From Fibrobacter sp. (GTDB taxonomy: Bacteria; Fibrobacterota; Fibrobacteria; Fibrobacterales; Fibrobacteraceae): a stretch of 64,000 bases of DNA. A program made the position numbers and the translations under genes. Under the pieces are notes generated by a model. It was not told where the DNA came from. It made no database searches and worked only from the letters and a program-made list of their open reading frames with translations. Position 1 is the stretch's first letter. Every line of letters begins with the position of its first letter. The stretch is taken from positions 16,026 to 80,025 of the forward strand of contig JAKSIF010000012.1 in assembly GCA_024398965.1 (NCBI GenBank). The letters are read 5' to 3'. Below, in pieces: positions 16,621 to 25,279 of this stretch.

Positions 16621-18279
16621 ATGTTTACCTACCGCTACAGAGAATTGACTGTCGCCCTGAACAAGAAAGGCGAATTCCGAGCCGCCCTGGCCCGGGAACT
16701 GCGCGTACACCCCGAGGAAATTTTCAACCTCCAGGTGGAACGTTTTTCTCTGGATAGTCGCCGTAAGGGAGACCCCAAGTGGTCTTACAACGTCATTTTT
16801 GACTTGAAGCGTCAAGTTCGCGCCAACGGAAATCACGCCAAGGGTTTGGTCGCAGCCGAACGTGAAATAGAATCTCTGGAGAACGACCCTCTGCGAAACA
16901 CTGTTCCCATGGCAGGCCATGTGGATGTAATAGGCGCAGGCCCCAGTGGTCTTTGGGCAGCCCTTCACCTGCTCCGCAAGGGTTTTTCCGTTGATCTGTA
17001 CGAGCAGGGGAAACTGGTGGAGGAACGTTTTCGTGATATCCGCAGATTCTTTGTAGACAGAAAGTTTAACGCCTATAGCAATGTGCTTTACGGCGAAGGT
17101 GGCGCAGGCGCATTCAGTGATGGAAAACTGAATACCCGTAGTCGCAATCTTTTTTCCGAAGCCGTTTTAAAGGACATGGTTTCCTTCGGCGTAGACGAAT
17201 CCGTAGTCACATTTGCAAAGCCCCACATCGGAACCGACCGATTGGTTCTGATGCTACGTCAGCTTCGTGCTGAAATCGCCCGCCTAGGCGGAAAGATTCA
17301 TTACAGCACCACGCTGGAAGATATTGAAATCAAGGACGGGCGCATTTGCGCCATCAAGCTACGAGATGTTTCCCGTCGCAATCTGGGAGAGGCCCCATCT
17401 CCTGACTTTGCGGAAATCTGCCCCAGCCATTGGCAGCCTTGCGAGGCTCTGGTTCTTGCGGTAGGCCATTCCGCCCGCAGTATTTACGAAATGCTCCACG
17501 CCCGAGGCGTTTCCTTGGAAAGCAAGGCTTTTGCCATGGGCGTCCGTGTGGAACATCCCCAAATGCTCATCAATATGCGTCAGCTGGGCCGCGATGTGGA
17601 CACACGCCTGACGGGTGCCGCAGAATATTTTTTGGCCACCCCCACGTTGAACAAGACCAGTTCCGCCTACAGTTTCTGCATGTGTCCAGGCGGTGTCCTG
17701 GTGCCTTGCGCATCGGAGCCAGGCACCCTCGCCACTAACGGCATGAGCTACAGCCACCGTAACGGGCCGTACGCCAACGGCGCCATCGCCGTTCCCATTA
17801 CTGCGGGCGCAGAAGGATTCAACATCAAGACCGCCGGTTCTCTTTTTGGCGGTCTAGATTTACAGCGGAAAATTGAGGCCGACGCCTACGCCGTTGGTGG
17901 CAAGAACTACGCGGCCCCGGCACAGACCATCAAGAACTTCCTAGCCAAGCGCGTAGACAAGAGCCTGCCGAAAACCACATACCCCTGTGGTCTAGTGAAC
18001 AGCAATCTCTGGGATTGGATGGACAAGACTATCTGCAAGAGCCTTGCGGAAGGTTTCCAGAATTTTGACAGGAAGATTCCTGGCTTTATCGAGGAAGGTC
18101 TGATTGTGGCCCCTGAAACCAGAACCAGCTCCCCCCTGCGCATTCCCCGCAACAACGAGACCCAGGAAAGCATCAACACAAAGGGGCTCTTTGTTCTAGG
18201 AGAAGGAGCAGGATACTCCGGAGGCATCGTCACCAGCGCTGCCGACGGCATCCGCCTCGCCCACTACGCAAAGAAATGA
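16621..18279 (+). CDS. FAD-dependent oxidoreductase (NAD/FAD-utilising dehydrogenase family)
   Basis: 552 residues; the ATG at 16621 has GAGG six bases upstream. An N-terminal domain of about 100 residues precedes a dinucleotide-binding Rossmann motif, VDVIGAGPSGLWAALHLLRKG. FAD-family features follow: YGEGGAGAFSDGKLNTR, a second nucleotide-binding segment LVLAVGHSARSI, and the C-terminal GLFVLGEGAGYSGGIVTSAADG. This matches a widespread family of uncharacterised flavoproteins (COG2509 type), whose substrate is unknown. Transcription probably starts at the short TTTCTACATTT motif directly upstream. The stop codon is fused to an AT-rich intergenic repeat. Confidence 0.85.
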   Translation: MFTYRYRELTVALNKKGEFRAALARELRVHPEEIFNLQVERFSLDSRRKGDPKWSYNVIFDLKRQVRANGNHAKGLVAAEREIESLENDPLRNTVPMAGHVDVIGAGPSGLWAALHLLRKGFSVDLYEQGKLVEERFRDIRRFFVDRKFNAYSNVLYGEGGAGAFSDGKLNTRSRNLFSEAVLKDMVSFGVDESVVTFAKPHIGTDRLVLMLRQLRAEIARLGGKIHYSTTLEDIEIKDGRICAIKLRDVSRRNLGEAPSPDFAEICPSHWQPCEALVLAVGHSARSIYEMLHARGVSLESKAFAMGVRVEHPQMLINMRQLGRDVDTRLTGAAEYFLATPTLNKTSSAYSFCMCPGGVLVPCASEPGTLATNGMSYSHRNGPYANGAIAVPITAGAEGFNIKTAGSLFGGLDLQRKIEADAYAVGGKNYAAPAQTIKNFLAKRVDKSLPKTTYPCGLVNSNLWDWMDKTICKSLAEGFQNFDRKIPGFIEEGLIVAPETRTSSPLRIPRNNETQESINTKGLFVLGEGAGYSGGIVTSAADGIRLAHYAKK

Positions 18280-18386
18280 ACAATGAAAAAGGAACAATTA
18301 AGAATGGAAGCTAACGCGGCTCCGCCGCCTTTTAATGAGCGCAAAGCGCCATTATCTACATTTTTAATTTTTAACTCTTAATTATT
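18277..18386. repeat. AT-rich intergenic element with nested GC hairpins (18.3 kb copy)
   Basis: Begins within the upstream stop codon (TGAACAATGA) and runs to the next gene. Arms consist of loosely repeated words (GAACAATTAAGAATG on the left, TTTTTAACTCTTAATTATT on the right). Between them are two small hairpins, CGGCTCCGCCG and GCGCAAAGCGC, separated by CTTTTAATGA. Related elements sit at 57243, 59828 and 60868. A TCTACATTTTT motif at 18356-18366 may serve as promoter for the next gene. Confidence 0.7.
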
Positions 18387-19496
18387 ATGATTACACGCCA
18401 GATTGACCGCAACTTCGCCAACATGCGTCTCGACCGCTTTCTTCGCAAGGCATTTCCCGAAGAGTCCCTCTCCGTATTCTTCTCCATTATCAGGAAGAAG
18501 AAAGTCCGTGTAAACGGCGTTGTAGCCAAGGCAAATCAGATGCTCCAGGAAGGCGACCTGGTGAACATCTATGAAAATTTCAAGTCCGTCCCCGATGAAG
18601 AAAAGGATATGAGCCGGGACAATCTCATTGCTTTTCCCGGCACAGAAGCGGTCGTCGAAGATGAACCCGTACGCTCCGGCTTCGCCAAAAAGAAGTCTAC
18701 CTGGGGCAAGACCTTGTCTGGCGCCGAAAAACAGTCCAACTGGGGTGCCCGCGAGCTGGATATCGTAATCCAGACCGAAGACTACCTCGTGGTGAACAAA
18801 CCCTCCGGTTTAGCAAGCCAGCCCGGCTCTGGAACCAAGCCCGGAGAAAGCCTGGTGGAATACCTCTGGGAATGGGGCCGCCAGGAACAGCTAGACTTTA
18901 GGCCCACCATCGCACACCGCCTTGACCAGGAAACCTCGGGCATGCTGCTGGTAGCGCTCCACGGCGACACCCTTCGCGACCTTACCCGCATGATTCGAGA
19001 GCACGAAGTAGACAAGTACTACTACGCCTTGGTCAAGGGAAATCTGGATAAGGACAGAGGAACCATCAACGAAAAGCTGACCCGTACCGACGCTGCCAAG
19101 GGCAGCAAGATGAAAGTAGGCCAGGACGACAAGGAAGCCAAGGAAGCAATCACCCACTACCGCGTAAAGCAACATTACATCGGTTATGATCTGGTGAAAA
19201 TCAAGCTGGAAACCGGCCGTATGCACCAGATTCGCGCCCACTTCGCAAGCATTGGCCACCCCCTGCTGGGTGACTCCCGCTACGGCGATTTCGCCCTGAA
19301 TCGTGAAGTAAAAAAGGACCTGGGCCTCCATCGCCTTTTCCTCCACAGTTGCCGTCTGGAATTTGACTGGCAGGGCGAAAAGAAGGTTTTGGACTGCCCG
19401 CTGCCCAAGGAACTGCAATCCGTTCTGGACCAGCTGAAACGCAAGCCTTACGAACGCAAGGAAAACAACTTCCAGCAGAATCGCCACAGACGATAA
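18387..19496 (+). CDS. RluA-family pseudouridine synthase with S4 domain
   Basis: Isomerises uridine to pseudouridine in rRNA or tRNA. 369 residues: an N-terminal S4 RNA-binding domain (residues 10-60, MRLDRFLRKAFPEESL, KVRVNGVVAKANQML), a charged linker with KKKSTWGKTLSG, and the synthase domain with the active-site motif HRLDQETSGMLL, where the aspartate is catalytic, followed by LETGRMHQIRAHFASIGHPL. An unusually long insert between the S4 and catalytic domains is closer to RluC than to RluD. Which uridine is modified cannot be read from the sequence. Confidence 0.9.
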   Translation: MITRQIDRNFANMRLDRFLRKAFPEESLSVFFSIIRKKKVRVNGVVAKANQMLQEGDLVNIYENFKSVPDEEKDMSRDNLIAFPGTEAVVEDEPVRSGFAKKKSTWGKTLSGAEKQSNWGARELDIVIQTEDYLVVNKPSGLASQPGSGTKPGESLVEYLWEWGRQEQLDFRPTIAHRLDQETSGMLLVALHGDTLRDLTRMIREHEVDKYYYALVKGNLDKDRGTINEKLTRTDAAKGSKMKVGQDDKEAKEAITHYRVKQHYIGYDLVKIKLETGRMHQIRAHFASIGHPLLGDSRYGDFALNREVKKDLGLHRLFLHSCRLEFDWQGEKKVLDCPLPKELQSVLDQLKRKPYERKENNFQQNRHRR

Positions 19497-19526
19497 CCTC
19501 CAATCTTTCTATACAACAGGCTTTTT

Positions 19527-19733
19527 ATGGGAAAACTTTTAGCTTACATACTTCCGGGAATCATCATCTGTATAGCCCTGATATTCTTTAGTTTCAACTG
19601 CGTTTCCGAAGAAACAAGCAAGGCCATTTGGTTCAACAATCTGATGCGCGCAGGATATATACTCTCCATCGTCATCCCCTGTGTCATTTACTACATCAAA
19701 ACCCCTCCCGGAAAAATGAACAAGCCCGACTGA
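19527..19733 (+). CDS. Small two-helix membrane protein, unknown function
   Basis: 68 residues with two hydrophobic helices (residues 5-24, YILPGIIICIALIFFSF; residues 43-60, YILSIVIPCVIYYI) and a short Pro/Lys-rich tail. The motif TTTCTATACA, which resembles the presumed promoter element of other genes here, lies 11 bases before the ATG, and a terminator follows, so it may be a monocistronic gene. No family was recognised. A non-coding explanation cannot be excluded. Confidence 0.55.
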   Translation: MGKLLAYILPGIIICIALIFFSFNCVSEETSKAIWFNNLMRAGYILSIVIPCVIYYIKTPPGKMNKPD

Positions 19734-19755
19734 TTCAATGAAATTTCTATATTCG

Positions 19756-19784
19756 ACGCCGATTTAAAGTCGGCGTTTTTTTTA
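19756..19784 (+). terminator. Terminator-like hairpin upstream of pheT
   Basis: Stem CGCCGA (19757-19762) with TCGGCG (19770-19775) and a TTTTTTTT run. It follows, rather than precedes, the motif TTTCTATATT at 19744-19753. If that motif is the pheT promoter, the hairpin would lie in the pheT leader and could act as an attenuator; otherwise it ends the small upstream gene. Confidence 0.6.
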
Positions 19785-19806
19785 GACGTCGTAAAAGGAA
19801 TAAAAA

Positions 19807-22242
19807 ATGAAAGTTTCTTTAAGTTGGCTGAAGCGTCATGTGGATCTGCCGGAATCTGTGGCAGAAATTGAAAAGGCACTCACTTCCATCGGCTTGGAAG
19901 TGGAAGGCATCGAAGAACCGGGCAAGGTTTATGACAAGCTGGTGGTGGCAAAGGTCCTCACCTGCGAAAACCATCCGGATAGCGACCACCTCCACATCAC
20001 TACCGTCAACAACGGCACTGAAACCATCCAGATCGTTTGCGGCGCACCTAACGTTGCTGCAGGCCAGACTGTGGTTCTCGCTCCCATCGGTGCAGAACTG
20101 CCCATGAGCGACGGCACCGTCCTCAAGATGAAGAAGTCCAAGATCCGCGGCGTGGAAAGCTTCGGCATGATTTGCGCCGAAGACGAAATCGGCCTTTCCG
20201 ACGACCACGGTGGCATCATGGTTCTGGACGACTCCATTCCCGCAGGCACCCCGTTTGTAAGCCTGGGCATGTACGACGTCTGCTTCGAACTGAACGTCAC
20301 CCCCAACCGCCCAGACGCTCTTTGCCACCGCGGTGTTGCCCGTGAACTGGCAGCCAAGTTTAACCGCCCCCTGAAGCCCCTCTCCTACAACCTGGTAGAA
20401 GAAGCCGACGCAGCCTCCTCCGCAGTTTCCGTGGAAGTGGTCCCCGGTTGCGGTTGCTCCCGCTATACCGCCCGCGTCATCAAGGGCGTAGAAGTCAAGC
20501 AGAGCCCCAGCTGGCTCGCCAAGCTCTTGCACACCGTTGGCATGAACTCCATCAACAACGTGGTGGACATCACCAACTTCATCCTCATGGACGTGGGCCA
20601 GCCCCTCCATAGCTTCGACATGGACCAGCTGAAGGGTTCCATGATCAAGGTCCGCCGCGCAGTGAAGGGCGAAAAGATCCAGACCATCGACCACACCGAC
20701 CACGAGCTCACTGAAGCCGAACTGGTCATCTGCGATGGCGACCGTCCCGTAGCCGTAGCCGGCACCATGGGCGGTGTAGAATCCGAAATTATCGACGCCA
20801 CCAAGAACGTTCTTCTGGAAAGCGCCTACTTCAACCCCACCATCGTCCGTAAGCAGGCCAAGCGCCTGGGCATCGGTTCCGATTCCAGCTACCGTTTCGA
20901 ACGCGGTATCGACACCACCACCCAGGACGAATACAGCAAGTATGCTTGCGCCATGATCCAGGAAGTGGCTGGCGGCAAGGTCCTGAAGGGCTGCGTGGAA
21001 TACACCGGCGACGACCACCAGAAGGAACTTACGAAGATTGACCTCCGCGTCTCCCGCGTGGCAAAGATCATCGGCATGAACGTTCCCGCCGACGTGATCC
21101 GTAAGCACCTCACCAGCATCAACCTGAACCTGGTTGCAGAAAATGGCGAGACCATGACCTTCGAAATCCCGGGCAACCGTCCGGACTTGGAACGCGAAGT
21201 GGACCTCATCGAAGAAGTAGCCCGCCTCGTAGGTTTCGACAACATTCCTTACAGCCTGCCCAAGTTCACCATGCAGCCCAACGAACTTCCGGCTGTAGAA
21301 CAGATGAACAGAAAGATCCGCAGAACTTTGAGTGCCATGGGTCTCCATGAATGCTTGAACCTGCGCTTCACCAGCAAGGCTCGCACCGAAGCTCTTTTCG
21401 GCACCGACGCTTCTGACCGTCGCGCAAACCCCGCAGCACTTCTGAACCCCCTGTCCGAAGAACTGGGCGTTGTACCCACTTCTCTCCTCCCCAACTTGCT
21501 GAAGAATGTTGCCGAAAACGAAAAGAACCGCCCCGGTTCCGTTCGCTTGTTCGAAGTGGCCAAGGGCCAGTTCAAGCGTGAACGCGCCGACGTCCGCGAC
21601 AACGGCTTTGACGAATCCAACCTGGTGGCTTTGGTTGTGGCAGGCGCCTTCGACGCAAACCCGCTGAACGACAAGCCCGCACAGATTGACTTCGCCTCTT
21701 TCAAGGGCCTGGTCCAGACCTTCTTCAAGCGCTGCGGTATCGTGGTTGAATTCCGCATTCCCGAAAAGCTGGAAGCCTTCATGCATCCGGGCAAGCAGAC
21801 TGAAATCGTCGCCGGCAAGACCGTTCTCGGCACCATGGGCGCCCTGCATCCGTCTGTAGCCAAGTCCTGCGAAATCGGTTACGAAACCTATGTGATGGAA
21901 GCCGACCTGGACAAGATGATTGTGGCAAGCCAGAAGAAGATTATCTTCCAGGCCTTCAGCCGTCAGGTTCCTTCCAGCCGCGACATCTCTCTTGAAGTAG
22001 CCAAGGAAATGACTCACGAAGAAATCGTTGCTCGTATCAAGGGCCTCAACCCCAAGAACCTTGCAAAGATTGCCCTCAAGAGCATCTACGAAGGCGAAAA
22101 GATCGAAGCCGGCAAGAAGAACATGGTCTACAGCCTCACCTACCAGGCCATGGACCGCACCCTTACCGACGACGAAGTCAACAAGGCACACAACAAGCTT
22201 CGCGACAAGCTGGTAGCTAACGGAGACATCGTTTTGCGCTAA
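19807..22242 (+). CDS. pheT: Phenylalanyl-tRNA synthetase beta subunit
   Basis: Beta chain of the (alpha-beta)2 enzyme that charges tRNA-Phe. 811 residues, a normal length: N-terminal tRNA-binding EMAP-like domain (residues 40-150, VLTCENHPDSDHLHITTVN), B3/4 editing domain (SRYTARVIKGVE through MDVGQPLHSFDMDQ), B5 domain (NRPDLEREVDLIEEVARLVG), a catalytic-like core (FNPTIVRKQAKRLGIGSDSS; LNPLSEELGV), and a C-terminal FDX-ACB domain (FSRQVPSSRDISLEVAKEMT). pheS is not directly upstream as in most bacteria. A terminator hairpin lies in the space ahead of the gene and another follows it. Confidence 0.97.
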   Translation: MKVSLSWLKRHVDLPESVAEIEKALTSIGLEVEGIEEPGKVYDKLVVAKVLTCENHPDSDHLHITTVNNGTETIQIVCGAPNVAAGQTVVLAPIGAELPMSDGTVLKMKKSKIRGVESFGMICAEDEIGLSDDHGGIMVLDDSIPAGTPFVSLGMYDVCFELNVTPNRPDALCHRGVARELAAKFNRPLKPLSYNLVEEADAASSAVSVEVVPGCGCSRYTARVIKGVEVKQSPSWLAKLLHTVGMNSINNVVDITNFILMDVGQPLHSFDMDQLKGSMIKVRRAVKGEKIQTIDHTDHELTEAELVICDGDRPVAVAGTMGGVESEIIDATKNVLLESAYFNPTIVRKQAKRLGIGSDSSYRFERGIDTTTQDEYSKYACAMIQEVAGGKVLKGCVEYTGDDHQKELTKIDLRVSRVAKIIGMNVPADVIRKHLTSINLNLVAENGETMTFEIPGNRPDLEREVDLIEEVARLVGFDNIPYSLPKFTMQPNELPAVEQMNRKIRRTLSAMGLHECLNLRFTSKARTEALFGTDASDRRANPAALLNPLSEELGVVPTSLLPNLLKNVAENEKNRPGSVRLFEVAKGQFKRERADVRDNGFDESNLVALVVAGAFDANPLNDKPAQIDFASFKGLVQTFFKRCGIVVEFRIPEKLEAFMHPGKQTEIVAGKTVLGTMGALHPSVAKSCEIGYETYVMEADLDKMIVASQKKIIFQAFSRQVPSSRDISLEVAKEMTHEEIVARIKGLNPKNLAKIALKSIYEGEKIEAGKKNMVYSLTYQAMDRTLTDDEVNKAHNKLRDKLVANGDIVLR

Positions 22243-22266
22243 CGCGCATAGACTATAGGTTAAAGT

Positions 22267-22336
22267 TTAAAGGAGAAAGAATTTTTACTCTCCTTTAAGT
22301 TAAAAAGCCCCGCAGTCCAACTGCGAGGCTTTTTCT
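22267..22336. terminator. Paired hairpins between pheT and the convergent gene
   Basis: First hairpin: 10-bp stem TTAAAGGAGA (22267-22276) and TCTCCTTTAA (22289-22298). Second: AAAAAGCCCCGCAG (22302-22315) with CTGCGAGGCTTTTT (22321-22334), with flanking A- and T-runs that allow termination in both directions. It serves pheT on the plus strand and the small gene on the minus strand. Confidence 0.8.
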
Positions 22337-22356
22337 ATTTAAACCGTTCCGACGTA

Positions 22357-22737
22357 CTAACCGACTAGCGCCGTCTTCACCTGCTGAATAAAGCTCATTT
22401 CCTCAGGAGAAACATTGGTCTCGTTATCATCTTCCTTGGAGGCTCCGGCAATGCGGAGCATGGCTTCCAGAACCTTGCTCTTAAATTCAGCGGATTCTTT
22501 CTTCAAAACAGCGATGCAAGCGTCGGTGCGGTCCTTGGCATTGCAGAAATCACCATAGGTATTGTTGAAATCATCCCAGCTTACATCCGGGGTCAGTTCG
22601 TCATGAATCTTGTCCAGTTCGTCGCTTTCAGCCTGGGTTGCGGATGCAGAACCCGGCAGCAGCTTTTCAGTTTCGGTTTCGTGGAAAAGGCAGGCAACCT
22701 GCCAAGACAAAATCAAAAGAGCAAGATTCGGTTTCAT
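22357..22737 (-). CDS. Small exported protein, unknown function
   Basis: 126 residues from the ATG at 22737, which has GAGGT five bases upstream; longer in-frame starts would run back into the repeat region. A hydrophobic N-terminus (NLALLILSWQVACLFHE) is a likely signal peptide, and QVAC is a poor lipobox, so lipid attachment is doubtful. The mature part is acidic, with two cysteines in GDFCNAKDRTDACIAVLKKE that could form a disulfide, and helical segments. No family was recognised. Divergent from dnaX. Confidence 0.7.
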   Translation of the reverse strand: MKPNLALLILSWQVACLFHETETEKLLPGSASATQAESDELDKIHDELTPDVSWDDFNNTYGDFCNAKDRTDACIAVLKKESAEFKSKVLEAMLRIAGASKEDDNETNVSPEEMSFIQQVKTALVG

Positions 22738-22794
22738 GATTACCTCGAATTGTTTTGCTAAAAGATATATAATAGCACCCCCATTTTGAACTGC

Positions 22795-22905
22795 GAACAA
22801 CGAGATTTTCATGTTTTTTTCAACATTCCACCCCTTCACCATTCATTTTTCATCATTCATCCTTCATTGTTAATTGTTCTTTGTTCATTGTCCTTTGTCA
22901 ATTTT
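22795..22905. repeat. Single-arm AT-rich repeat between divergent genes
   Basis: A run of loosely repeated words of the type CATTCATTTTTCATCATTCATC and TTGTTAATTGTTC. These match the right arms of the nested-hairpin elements elsewhere in the window, but no opposite arm or GC hairpins are present. It ends next to the presumed dnaX promoter. Confidence 0.6.
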
Positions 22906-22921
22906 TTCTATACTTTACGTC

Positions 22922-24706
22922 ATGGCATACGTAGCAATGGCCCGTAAGTGGCGTCCGCAGTCTTTTTCCGACATGGTCGGTCAGGAACATATCGCTCAAA
23001 CCCTTCAGAACGCAATCGAGGGTGGGCGTCTTCACCATGCATTCCTGTTCACCGGAACCCGCGGCGTAGGTAAGACCACCAGTGCCCGTATCCTTGCCCG
23101 TACTTTGAACTGCACCGGCGGCGACCCTCTGCACCCCTGTGGCGAATGCCCCAGCTGCAAGGACTTTGCCGGCGGCAACCCCATGGACGTTTTCGAAATA
23201 GATGCAGCCTCCAACACCGGTGTGGACAGCATCCGCGACGTCATCGACCGCGTGCAGTATCCGCCCGTTATCGGCAAGTACAAGATCTTTATTATCGACG
23301 AAGTCCACATGCTTTCCAACGCCGCCTTCAACGCCCTGTTGAAGACCCTGGAAGAACCCCCTGACCATGTGATTTTCATCTTCGCCACCACAGAAGTCAA
23401 CAAGGTGCTCCCCACCATCTTGAGCCGTGTGCAGCGTTTTGACTTCAAGAGACTTTCCGTAGAACAGGTTCGCAGCCGTCTTCGCTACATCTGTGAACAG
23501 GAAGGCATCAACGCCTCCGACGAAACCCTGGATATCTTCGCCGAAAAGGCCGACGGTTCCATGCGCGACGGCCTCACCTTCTTCGATCAGGCCTACGCCT
23601 TTACCGGTAGCGAAATGACTGCAGACGCTGTCCGTAGCGTTCTTGGCATTCCCTCTACCGAACTGTTCTTTACGTTGATTAACTCCATCGAAAGCCACGA
23701 CCTCAAGGCATGCTTCCAGATGGTAGATGACGCCTGCAAGAAGGGCATCGAGTTCACTCCCCTTCTGGATGGCTTCGGCAAGTTCCTCCGCAACCTGCTG
23801 TACGCTCGTCTCGAGGCATTTACCCCCGATTCGCTGAACATCACGGAAGAACTCTACAACCGTTTCAAGGAAGCCGCCCCTGGTCTCAAGAACGGCGACA
23901 TCCTTCGCATCAGCAAGATGCTTATCGACCTGCAGGCAACGCTGCGATACAGCACCAACCCCCGCCTCCTGGTAGAAACCACCTTTGCACGAATGGCCTG
24001 GCTTGACCATCTTACCGACCTACGAAGAGCGTTGGCCGCCATCAACGATCCCGCAAAAGCTTCTGGTAGCCCTGACCAAGAGGCGTTAAAAAAAAAAGTA
24101 ACTGATGTCAGAAATATGCTGGATGCCCAGGAAGAAGCCAGGGCCATGCAGCAAGCTGAAGAAAATCCCTTTGCCGCCATGCAGAACGGCATCGTGAACG
24201 GCTACCGTTCCGAGCTGGGAATCAACAACTACTCCCGATACGAGATTGCTGCCGCCTGGGGTTCTATCCGGGTGCAGATTGCAGACATGCAGGATTTCGC
24301 CTTCTCCGTGGCCCTGAACGACACCGTCCTCGAGGTTGGCGACCTCCAGCAGACACCCTTCGAAGTATTCCTGACCTACGTAGGAACTCCCGAATCCGCC
24401 GGCTGGGCCGAAAAACAGATGAGGGACCGTCCCGACTACATCGAGCGTGTAAAGCAGATCTTGGAAGAAAGCCTCCAGACTCCCGTGGACCTGAAGATCA
24501 AGAGTCGCGCCTATAACGAAGCGGAACTGACCCAGAAGCGCATGGCCCAGATGTCTCCCTACGAACTGGACCTGCAAAACGACGACGGCCTGCGCCTGCT
24601 CAAGGAACAATTCAAGGCGGAACTGATATACTCCCGCAAAATCCAGAAAGTGGTCCCCGAAACAGACCAACAGTCGGATTCAGACGTTTCATCTTCGGAT
24701 GACTAG
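22922..24706 (+). CDS. dnaX: DNA polymerase III subunit tau (and probable gamma)
   Basis: Clamp-loader ATPase that ties the replisome together. 594 residues from the ATG at 22922. Walker A is GTRGVGKTT (residues 45-53), the zinc site is CTGGDPLHPCGECPSC, Walker B is IIDEVHML, and the SRC-type motif is seen in ILSRVQRF. Domain III ends near residue 370. An uninterrupted A10 tract at 24088-24097 lies at codons 389-392; slippage by one base in either direction gives a stop within three codons, so a shorter gamma-like product is likely. TTTCTATACTTT lies five bases before the ATG, so the mRNA may be almost leaderless. Confidence 0.95.
   Translation: MAYVAMARKWRPQSFSDMVGQEHIAQTLQNAIEGGRLHHAFLFTGTRGVGKTTSARILARTLNCTGGDPLHPCGECPSCKDFAGGNPMDVFEIDAASNTGVDSIRDVIDRVQYPPVIGKYKIFIIDEVHMLSNAAFNALLKTLEEPPDHVIFIFATTEVNKVLPTILSRVQRFDFKRLSVEQVRSRLRYICEQEGINASDETLDIFAEKADGSMRDGLTFFDQAYAFTGSEMTADAVRSVLGIPSTELFFTLINSIESHDLKACFQMVDDACKKGIEFTPLLDGFGKFLRNLLYARLEAFTPDSLNITEELYNRFKEAAPGLKNGDILRISKMLIDLQATLRYSTNPRLLVETTFARMAWLDHLTDLRRALAAINDPAKASGSPDQEALKKKVTDVRNMLDAQEEARAMQQAEENPFAAMQNGIVNGYRSELGINNYSRYEIAAAWGSIRVQIADMQDFAFSVALNDTVLEVGDLQQTPFEVFLTYVGTPESAGWAEKQMRDRPDYIERVKQILEESLQTPVDLKIKSRAYNEAELTQKRMAQMSPYELDLQNDDGLRLLKEQFKAELIYSRKIQKVVPETDQQSDSDVSSSDD
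24088..24097 (+). promoter_or_regulatory. A10 slippage tract inside dnaX
   Basis: Ten adenines read as TTA AAA AAA AAA GTA. A minus-one shift (or 11 A in the mRNA) gives Ser-Asn-stop at 24103-24105; a plus-one shift (or nine A) stops at 24099-24101. Homopolymer slippage is how Thermus thermophilus dnaX makes gamma. No downstream pseudoknot was searched for. Confidence 0.65.
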
Positions 24707-24768
24707 CCTAAAAACCCCTAAAATTTGTAAATTAAAGCAAAAAAAGCCCATTTAAAGGAAAAATCACT

Positions 24769-25077
24769 ATGGACATGAGCAAAATGTTGAGAGACCTTCA
24801 GAAAATGCAGAGCAAGATGATGAAGGCCCAGAGCGATCTCAAGGCACAGAGTTTCGACGCCGAAGCCGGTGGTGGCATGGTGAAAGTGGCCATGAACGGC
24901 AAGGGTGTGGTCACCATGATCAAGATCAATCCCGACTGCGTCGACAAGGATGACGTGGAAGCACTGGAAGACCTCCTGATGGCAGCCATTAACTCCGCCG
25001 TCAAAAAGAAAGATGAAGCCACCCAGTCCAGCATTTCCGACATCACCGGCGGCATGAAAATTCCCGGTTTGATGTAG
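24769..25077 (+). CDS. ybaB: YbaB/EbfC family nucleoid-associated protein
   Basis: 102 residues, normal for the family, which forms small DNA-binding dimers. The start is MDMSKMLRDLQKMQSKMMKA, a helical N-terminus rich in Met and Lys, followed by the core with VKVAMNGKGVVTMIKINPD and the C-terminal GGMKIPGLM. It follows dnaX by 62 bases, the usual dnaX-ybaB order; recR, often third, is absent. AAAGGAAAAATCACT precedes the ATG. Confidence 0.93.
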   Translation: MDMSKMLRDLQKMQSKMMKAQSDLKAQSFDAEAGGGMVKVAMNGKGVVTMIKINPDCVDKDDVEALEDLLMAAINSAVKKKDEATQSSISDITGGMKIPGLM

Positions 25078-25099
25078 GTCACACCTTTGTTAGTAAAGG

Positions 25100-25121
25100 G
25101 CGCCCATAAGGGCGCTTTTTT
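25100..25121 (+). terminator. Terminator after ybaB
   Basis: Stem GCGCCC (25100-25105) and GGGCGC (25110-25115) with an ATAA loop and six T residues. Confidence 0.85.
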
Positions 25122-25279
25122 CGTTTTATGGCCTGGCAAAAACGCGTGTTTTTCGCCAAAAACGGCAATTTCATTTTATCCCCCAAAACATGCACTTCAT
25201 CCATTTTATTATAAAAAAGCCCTTTAGAACAGGGGGCATTTTTTTTAAATTTGGCCCGTAAAATTAGATAGGAGATATA

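Noticed and set aside
19819..22191. Very long open frame on the strand opposite pheT (and similar ones opposite 14069-15739, 28495-30132, 46681-48543, 48836-50752)
   Set aside because: They mirror strongly expressed genes with biased third codon positions, have no ribosome sites or recognisable domains, and are rich in His, Val and Cys as expected for antisense frames.
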